Assembly: GCA_031266385.1 (NCBI GenBank)
Contig: JAISBC010000017.1
Location: 1-21,285 of the forward strand
From: Holosporales bacterium
GTDB taxonomy: Bacteria > Pseudomonadota > Alphaproteobacteria > RUG11792
DNA: 21,285 nucleotides
Reading direction: 5' to 3'
The position numbers and the translations under genes are program-made. The notes under the pieces were generated by a model. That model was not told the DNA's origin. It saw only the letters and a program-made list of their open reading frames with translations, and ran no database searches. The stretch's first letter is position 1. Each line of letters starts with the position of its first letter. Of this stretch, positions 16,380-21,285 are shown one piece after another.

Positions 16380-16546
16380 AAACAAGCTCCTGATCCATAA
16401 TTAGGGAAAGTTCCTGGATAAAGGCATAGTGGTCAAAACAAGAAGCTCTGAGCGACTCAACATCCGGGGCTTCTTATAGAGTATCCATAATGAATGGGGC
16501 AATTACCGCGCAATAAACATATCCTAGACGCTCAAGTACAAAGAAG
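16380..16546. other. Gap between paralogues, no gene supported
   Basis: No + strand gene is seen. A 13-bp word, AGAGTATCCATAA (16478-16490), also occurs inside the transposase relic (14898-14910). On the minus strand a frame interrupted by TAA (the complement of 16474-16476) reads protein-like, for example GYVYCAVIAPFIMDTL and then EAPDVESLRASCFDHYAF, and may be an eroded gene. I could not assign it to a family. Confidence 0.35.
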
Positions 16547-16575
16547 TTGATTTATCCTGACAGTCAGCATATAAT
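16547..16575 (+). promoter_or_regulatory. Predicted sigma70-type promoter of secreted paralogue 2
   Basis: TTGATT (16547-16552), a 17-bp spacer and a perfect TATAAT (16570-16575). The expected start near 16582 gives a leader of about 30 nt before ATG 16612. The -35 sequence and spacer length are identical to the promoter of paralogue 1. Confidence 0.68.
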
Positions 16576-16611
16576 ATTCGCGAAATAAGTTTATAGAAAT
16601 CACGCACCAAT

Positions 16612-17862
16612 ATGAATAAAAACATAATCCTGATAATACAAATAGTAACAGGTCTCTGGCTCCAAGACAATGACCTCACGGCAGCCAATCTGGTTAGACA
16701 GATCAAAACAGGGGCACACGTTCTCTGTTACACTCCCGATGGCAAGACATCCACAATGATGAGAGTTAGCCTCGCATCCGAAGTACTAGCCACAGATCTA
16801 GCCCCCTCCCCCGCACTCTCAGTATACCGAGATCCCGTCTTGGTCAAATTTGACCGGGAGAAAATATACTGTTATATGGACCCCGGAGGCCCACCAATTA
16901 ATTACCCAATATGCAACTTGTTCGATCTCATTAAGGAGAATTCAGTAATCTTAACTCAGTCCAATGGGCAACCAATACCAGCTCTACCTTACAAATTCGT
17001 AACTGGAAAAGGTGCAACAACTCCATATCCCTCCCAACAGGATGGCGTCCCATTTCGAGGGCAACCAAATTTTCCAAACACTCCTGGTTTATGGATTCTT
17101 GAAGAAATATCACAACTGCACATCCCAGCCTACGTGAATCTCACTGATAGCATCGTAAAACCTCTCCCGCAATATCAGATTGATACCCAATCAACAACGA
17201 CATTCTCCGCACCAGAACACATCTTAATAGGTGGTCAGCACAATCATGGAGGATTTGAGTTCACGCTAGATCAAGACCAACAAGTCAGCCTAAGAGGTCC
17301 CGCCGAAGTCGCCATAGCGGCGTTGACTAACACAATCATCATCACGCATTACCAGGACCAGCTACCAAGATATCCAGCCGTTCCATTTGAACCAACCCCG
17401 CCACCAGCACCTCGAACAGCTCCGCGTCCAAATCCAGCAAAGAATGACCCTCCTCCGGGCTGGATGAGTGAATATCTCCTGGGGTCAGGGCTTTATATGC
17501 CAAAGCGTGGTGGGGTAGATGCTCCCATCCGAGTTAATCTTGATACTCGGGCCAATGCACTCACTCCTGGTGAACAAAACAAATGCCCTCTTGCGCAGGG
17601 CCAAAAGTCGCTCGTAGCTAAGAGGGGATGCGGTAGTGAGTGGTATGTGTGGTATGGCCCTGATAAGGGGTGGGTGATTCTTTTGCAAACAGATTTTTTA
17701 AGGCTGTCGGAATCTACTCCTGTACTTGTCTGGCTAAACAAAGGTAAAGAGCTATTCTGCACCGAGGAGGACTATGACTTATTTATGTTTACTGGGAATT
17801 TCCCAGTAGGGCAGTTGGAAGAGCCCTTTACTTTTCAGTTGGAAAAGCCAGCTGCTAAATAG
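16612..17862 (+). CDS. Secreted proline-rich three-module protein, paralogue 2 (unknown family)
   Basis: A 416-residue protein of unknown family, clearly paralogous to the upstream gene. A likely Sec signal peptide (MNKN, hydrophobic IILIIQIVTGLWL, probable cleavage near LTAA, residues 22-25) begins it. Shared landmarks with paralogue 1: FRGQPNFPNTPGLWILEEIS and IPAYVNL (148-177), HILIGGQHNHGGFEF (203-217), AALTNTIIITHYQD (236-249), a Pro-rich linker with NDPPPGWMSEY (260-288), and FMFTGNFPVG near the C-terminus (391-400). Three internal modules begin near 34, 159 and 293, with GLWILEE...PAYVNL resembling GLYMPKR...APIRVNL. It has six cysteines in the mature part (39, 87, 101, 324, 340, 383), unlike paralogue 1, which has two. 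No good Shine-Dalgarno motif precedes ATG 16612. Its function could be surface, periplasmic or host-directed; the sequence does not say. Confidence 0.82.
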   Translation: MNKNIILIIQIVTGLWLQDNDLTAANLVRQIKTGAHVLCYTPDGKTSTMMRVSLASEVLATDLAPSPALSVYRDPVLVKFDREKIYCYMDPGGPPINYPICNLFDLIKENSVILTQSNGQPIPALPYKFVTGKGATTPYPSQQDGVPFRGQPNFPNTPGLWILEEISQLHIPAYVNLTDSIVKPLPQYQIDTQSTTTFSAPEHILIGGQHNHGGFEFTLDQDQQVSLRGPAEVAIAALTNTIIITHYQDQLPRYPAVPFEPTPPPAPRTAPRPNPAKNDPPPGWMSEYLLGSGLYMPKRGGVDAPIRVNLDTRANALTPGEQNKCPLAQGQKSLVAKRGCGSEWYVWYGPDKGWVILLQTDFLRLSESTPVLVWLNKGKELFCTEEDYDLFMFTGNFPVGQLEEPFTFQLEKPAAK

Positions 17863-17911
17863 GCAGGTGGGATGTACTTTATCTCTATGATTTAGCACCT
17901 TAAGATTAGTT

Positions 17912-17963
17912 TTTGTTTCCGGCTTGATATGATTGGGGTTGCGTGGGATAATCTGCGACAATG
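17912..17963 (+). repeat. 52-bp 3'-flank repeat, copy 2
   Basis: Second copy of the 52-bp sequence found after paralogue 1, here 49 bp after the stop of paralogue 2 and ending 23 bp before the GTG of pntAA. It runs from TTTGTTTCCGGCTTG to ACAATG. It may mark the right-hand boundary of the inserted or duplicated region. Confidence 0.75.
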
Positions 17964-17986
17964 CATCAATTTTAGACCAATCATTC

Positions 17987-19102
17987 GTGAAGCTGCACAT
18001 CGTAAATGAGATCGGGAGCTCTGATTACAGGGTTGCCATAACCCCAGAGGTGGCCCAGAAACTTATCGGGGCCGGACATAATGTCCTGTTCGAGCCGGGT
18101 GCAGGGAGCCGGGCTGGCTTCCCGGATTCAGATTATCTCGAGGTCGGCTGTGAATTATCTGGCAATCTAGATTCTTCGGAGGTCGATGTAATATTTTCAA
18201 CGAATCCGTTAAATGCAGGAATAACTGAACACCTCAAATCTGGAACGATAGTAATCTCACCGCAGGAGCCATTTTCTCAATCCGAGAATATAAAGACTTT
18301 CGCTGCCAGAGGGATTACGGCCTTTGCTCTCGATCTCGTCCCGAGGATTACCCGTGCTCAGTACATGGATATCCTATCATCTCAGGCCAATCTAGCCGGG
18401 TATAAGGCCATCGTCGAAGCGGCCCATTTGCTGAATCGGGCGTTGCCCCTGATGATGACCACGGCCGGGACTATCCCAGCGGCAAAGGTTTTGGTGATTG
18501 GGGCCGGGGTGGCCGGGCTCCAGGCAATCGCGACCGCCAGGAGGCTCGGGGCGATCGTGAGCGCCTTCGACGTCAGAGTCTCAGCCAAAGAACAGGTCGA
18601 GAGTCTTGGAGCTAAATTCATCGAAGTCAATTCTCCGGAAAAGACCGATGGAGTATACGCCAAGGAAATGACCGACGATTACAAGAAATTGCAGAAAGAA
18701 AGGCTTTTATCGGTCTTACCACACCAAGATATAATAATTACTACGGCTCAAATTCCCGGGAAAAGGGCTCCCGTCATTCTAGAAGGCGATATGGTCGATT
18801 CCATAAAAAGAGGTGCCGTATTAATCGATTTGGCCTCGAAAAGTGGGGGAAACTGCGCCCTGACTGAGCATGGAAAAATCATCGAGAAGGATGGAGCATT
18901 AATCGTATCCTTCGATAATATTTTAAATCTAATTCCACATGATTCTTCCAGGTTATTCTCTAAAAATATTTTCGCTTTCTGTGAATTATTAACACAAAAA
19001 ATGAAAGATAACCCGGATATTTCTGCGATCGATGATGAAATCATTAGGGCGACTCTGCTGACTTATAATGGTAAAATCGTGAATAACCAAATAGAGAGGT
19101 AG
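17987..19102 (+). CDS. pntAA: NAD(P) transhydrogenase subunit alpha part 1 (NAD-binding, PntAA)
   Basis: This is the peripheral NAD(H)-binding domain of the proton-translocating transhydrogenase, which makes NADPH from NADH using the proton motive force. From GTG 17987 it has 371 residues, as expected for the split alpha subunit found in alphaproteobacteria. Features: N-terminal DYRVAITPEVAQKLIGAGH and VLFEPGAGSRAGFPDSDY, then the Rossmann segment VLVIGAGVAGLQAIATARRLG with FDVR following, ITTAQIPGKRAPV, and a C-terminal GNCALTEHG block. GTG 17987 gives the expected KLHIVNEIGSSDYRVA start; a TTG at 17933 would add 18 residues read from the 52-bp repeat. No ribosome binding site is visible before the GTG, and the anomalous region ends directly upstream, so the native leader may have been replaced. 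pntAB follows 7 bp later. Confidence 0.94.
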   Translation: MKLHIVNEIGSSDYRVAITPEVAQKLIGAGHNVLFEPGAGSRAGFPDSDYLEVGCELSGNLDSSEVDVIFSTNPLNAGITEHLKSGTIVISPQEPFSQSENIKTFAARGITAFALDLVPRITRAQYMDILSSQANLAGYKAIVEAAHLLNRALPLMMTTAGTIPAAKVLVIGAGVAGLQAIATARRLGAIVSAFDVRVSAKEQVESLGAKFIEVNSPEKTDGVYAKEMTDDYKKLQKERLLSVLPHQDIIITTAQIPGKRAPVILEGDMVDSIKRGAVLIDLASKSGGNCALTEHGKIIEKDGALIVSFDNILNLIPHDSSRLFSKNIFAFCELLTQKMKDNPDISAIDDEIIRATLLTYNGKIVNNQIER

Positions 19103-19109
19103 AAAAATA

Positions 19110-19412
19110 ATGCTAACTACAGAGACTTTAACCATCTTCGTTTTGGCCTGTTTCGTCGGATACTATGTAGTATCGAAGGTAACGCCAGCCCTCCACGCTC
19201 CGCTGATGTCCGTGACCAACGCAATCTCTAGTGTTATCATCATGGTCGCCCTGGATGTCTCGATCATCAGTTCGATTGATACCGATCGTGAGGTTTGGTC
19301 ATCATGGTTCGGTGTTATCGCGGCCTTTTTGACGATGATTAATATTGTCGGAGGTTTCGTATTGACTAACCGGATGCTCGGAATGTTCGCAAAAAAGAAA
19401 AAGAATAAATGA
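19110..19412 (+). CDS. pntAB: NAD(P) transhydrogenase subunit alpha part 2 (membrane, PntAB)
   Basis: This 100-residue protein supplies the short membrane part of the split transhydrogenase alpha subunit. Three or so hydrophobic segments are visible (LTIFVLACFVGYYVV, the SVTNAISSVIIMVAL region, and WFGVIAAFLTMINIVGGFVLTNRML), and the TPALHAPLMSVTNAISS and NIVGGFVLTNRMLGMF motifs are characteristic. ATG 19110 follows GAGAGG (19094-19099). The tail is Lys-rich. The stop overlaps the ligA start as ATGA. The third subunit gene, pntB, which normally follows, is replaced by ligA and must lie elsewhere if the enzyme is complete. Confidence 0.94.
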   Translation: MLTTETLTIFVLACFVGYYVVSKVTPALHAPLMSVTNAISSVIIMVALDVSIISSIDTDREVWSSWFGVIAAFLTMINIVGGFVLTNRMLGMFAKKKKNK

Positions 19413-21285
19413 TAGACAAAAAATTAATGGATGAGATAAAATACTTAAGGCGCGAAATAAGTAAGCACGATAACCTATATTACAATAGCGCCTTCCCGGA
19501 AATTTCTGATTCCGAATATGATAGGCTCCGCAATAGGCTCAGTGAGCTCGAGACTCAATTTCCAGAAATCGTAACTAAAAATTCTCCGAGTAATAGGGTC
19601 GGAGCTCCTGTTGGTCTTACCCTTAAGAAAATTCAACACAGAAGCCCAATGTTGTCTCTCGAAAATGCATTTTCTGGGGAAGATCTCGAGAATTTTCTAC
19701 ACAGAGTTTCTAAGTTTCTGGTTCTTCAGCCATCCGATATATCGTTTTGCGCGGAACGGAAAATAGATGGATTGTCGGCTTCAATTATCTATGAAAATGG
19801 ATCCTTGAAATATGCGGCAACTCGGGGAGATGGATATATCGGGGAAGATATTACCCAAAATCTCAAGACCATCAATGATATCCCGCATCAAATAAGGATG
19901 GATGGAGAAATAGAAATCAGAGGAGAAATCTATATGCCCATCGCTACATTCGAGGATCTTAACAAAAGGCGGGAAGAGGCCGATGAGAGGCTTTTTTCCA
20001 ATCCAAGGAATGCGGCGGCTGGATCGATTAGGCAGCTGGATCCTGATATTACTGCTTCTCGAAATCTAAAATTTTTCGCCTATTATATCAATTCTTTTGA
20101 TCGTAACTTCGAATCTACTACTCAATATGAGATGCTGGATTTATTGATGAATCTTGGATTCAAGGTTTCTGATTACGAATTGTGCCATGAAGGAAATATG
20201 ATGGATTTCTGCGATCGAACTTTAAATTCGAGATGGCTCCTGGAATATGAAATTGATGGTGTCGTTTTCAAGGTGAATGATATCGACTACCAAAGGAGAC
20301 TAGGATTCGTCGGGAGGCATCCTCGTCATTCGATAGCCTTTAAATTCCCGGCAGAGGAGGCAAAAACCAAGATATTGGATATCTCTGTTAATGTCGGGCG
20401 TTCCGGAAAGGTTACTCCCGTCGCGATCCTGGAGCCCGTGCTTCTATCGGGGGCAATCATATCCCGAGCTACTCTCCACAATTTCGAAGAAATCAAAAGA
20501 AAGGGGATAGCGATTGGTGATATGGTGACAATTCTACGCTCCGGAGATGTTATTCCAAAGATCATATCAACCGGCGCTTCTGAACGCCATCCAGATTCTA
20601 GAGTTTTCGATGTTCCAGACTGTTGCCCGGCCTGTGGCTGTAAATTAATCAAACGTACCGGACGAATCGATTTATTCTGCAGTAATCGTTATCGCTGCCC
20701 AAGTCAAATAATTAAGTATATTTCGTATTTTGTTTCCAAAAACTGCTTCGATATCGTTGGATTGGGTGAAAAACAAATTGAAGAATTTTATACGGAAGGC
20801 CGTATTAAATCGGCCGTCGATATTTTTAAGTTAGCTTCTATGATGGGAGATCTTTCCCAAAAACCCGGCTGGAGTGAAGTTTCGGTTCGAAAATTATTCG
20901 AAAGCATTGATAAATCCAGGATCGTAAGTTTACCTAAATTTATAGCATCCCTTGGAATTCCCGGAATCGGAGAAATCGTTGCTCAGATTTTATCGAATGA
21001 ATTTGGAGATATCGAAAATTTATCACGAGCTTCAATAGAGAGATTGTCAGAAATAAATGGCCTTGGAGAAATAACGGCCTTAGAAATATTCGATTTTTTT
21101 AGGGATGAATTAAATAAGAAATTTATCGATGAACTACTTGAATTTGTTCATATCAAACCATTTCATAAAAAAGAAATCGAAAATAAATCGAATCGATTCT
21201 ATAATAAAATTATTGTTTTTACGGGGAAATTGGCTAAACTCAGCCGAACGGAAGCAAAACAAATGGCGGCTGCTATGGGGGCTTT
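19409..21285 (+). CDS. ligA: NAD-dependent DNA ligase LigA, 3'-truncated by the window edge
   Basis: LigA seals nicks during replication and repair using NAD+. The frame is open from ATG 19409 to the window end, giving 625 residues of an expected 670 or so. Domain Ia shows HDNLYYNSAFPEISDSEYD and the NSPSNRVG block. The adenylation motif is AERKIDGLSA, with the Lys of KxDG as the AMP acceptor; ERK replaces the more common EPK. Later blocks are AATRGDGYIGEDITQN, the NPRNAAAGSIRQLD motif, the EIDGVVFKVND motif, a four-Cys zinc finger (CCPACGC...CSNRYRCPSQ, about 20620-20700), helix-hairpin-helix repeats (LGIPGIGE, INGLGEI), and the start of the BRCT domain (IVFTGKLAKLSRTEAKQMA). ATG 19409 overlaps the pntAB stop by 4 bp. 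Confidence 0.96.
   Translation, partial: MIDKKLMDEIKYLRREISKHDNLYYNSAFPEISDSEYDRLRNRLSELETQFPEIVTKNSPSNRVGAPVGLTLKKIQHRSPMLSLENAFSGEDLENFLHRVSKFLVLQPSDISFCAERKIDGLSASIIYENGSLKYAATRGDGYIGEDITQNLKTINDIPHQIRMDGEIEIRGEIYMPIATFEDLNKRREEADERLFSNPRNAAAGSIRQLDPDITASRNLKFFAYYINSFDRNFESTTQYEMLDLLMNLGFKVSDYELCHEGNMMDFCDRTLNSRWLLEYEIDGVVFKVNDIDYQRRLGFVGRHPRHSIAFKFPAEEAKTKILDISVNVGRSGKVTPVAILEPVLLSGAIISRATLHNFEEIKRKGIAIGDMVTILRSGDVIPKIISTGASERHPDSRVFDVPDCCPACGCKLIKRTGRIDLFCSNRYRCPSQIIKYISYFVSKNCFDIVGLGEKQIEEFYTEGRIKSAVDIFKLASMMGDLSQKPGWSEVSVRKLFESIDKSRIVSLPKFIASLGIPGIGEIVAQILSNEFGDIENLSRASIERLSEINGLGEITALEIFDFFRDELNKKFIDELLEFVHIKPFHKKEIENKSNRFYNKIIVFTGKLAKLSRTEAKQMAAAMGA

Noticed and set aside
16331..16387. 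Read-through extension of paralogue 1 past its TAA stop (in-frame VSGLLCWWWRW...)
   Set aside because: The corresponding frame after paralogue 2 is not in phase with that gene and contains a stop, so no conserved extension is supported.
17779..18000. Minus-strand open frame of 73 codons across the pntAA start and repeat copy 2
   Set aside because: It runs antisense through the end of paralogue 2, has no recognisable domain or ribosome site, and its similarity to the other repeat copy shows only non-synonymous changes.

Overview
The window looks like a slice of an alphaproteobacterial chromosome, probably from a host-associated or obligately intracellular lineage such as Holosporales or a relative. 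That placement is inference. It rests on the split transhydrogenase alpha subunit (pntAA plus pntAB), the alphaproteobacterial look of the housekeeping proteins, tight stop/start overlaps between unrelated genes, biotin uptake by BioY, a dicarboxylate/amino-acid symporter, and gene neighbourhoods that have lost their usual partners. Every convincing gene is on the + strand.

Layout. Positions 1-2576 hold the 3' part of accD, rpiB and radA. Positions 2618-8629 form a lon-tatD-M16-M16 cluster with overlapping genes behind a good sigma70-type promoter; one M16 protein lacks the zinc motif and the other has it. Positions 8673-11747 hold a promoter, ftsY, a DAACS symporter, bioY and a DUF1284 gene. 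Positions 11738-14657 hold truB, rpsO, fabD and fabG. Positions 17987-21285 hold pntAA, pntAB and ligA, which runs off the end.

The unusual part is 14658-17986, between fabG and pntAA. It starts with a decayed IS5-like (DDE_Tnp_4 type) transposase relic. Two tandem full-length paralogues follow (387 and 416 residues) that I cannot assign to any family. Both have signal peptides, are proline-rich, and appear to consist of three divergent copies of a module of about 110 residues. Each has its own promoter of the same design (TTGATT, 17-bp spacer, TACAAT or TATAAT, start codon about 40 bp later). Each is followed by a copy of a 52-bp repeat. The coding strand here is visibly richer in C and A than the purine-rich flanking genes. 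This is the best candidate for a previously undescribed system: an acquired, duplicated, secreted three-module protein family.

Functional links: accD, fabD and fabG serve fatty-acid synthesis, and BioY can supply the biotin that acetyl-CoA carboxylase needs. radA and ligA act in DNA repair and replication. lon, the M16 pair and ftsY serve protein quality control and membrane targeting. The transhydrogenase subunits serve NADPH supply. Partners usually found nearby (acpP after fabG, pnp after rpsO, pntB after pntAB) are absent from the window.
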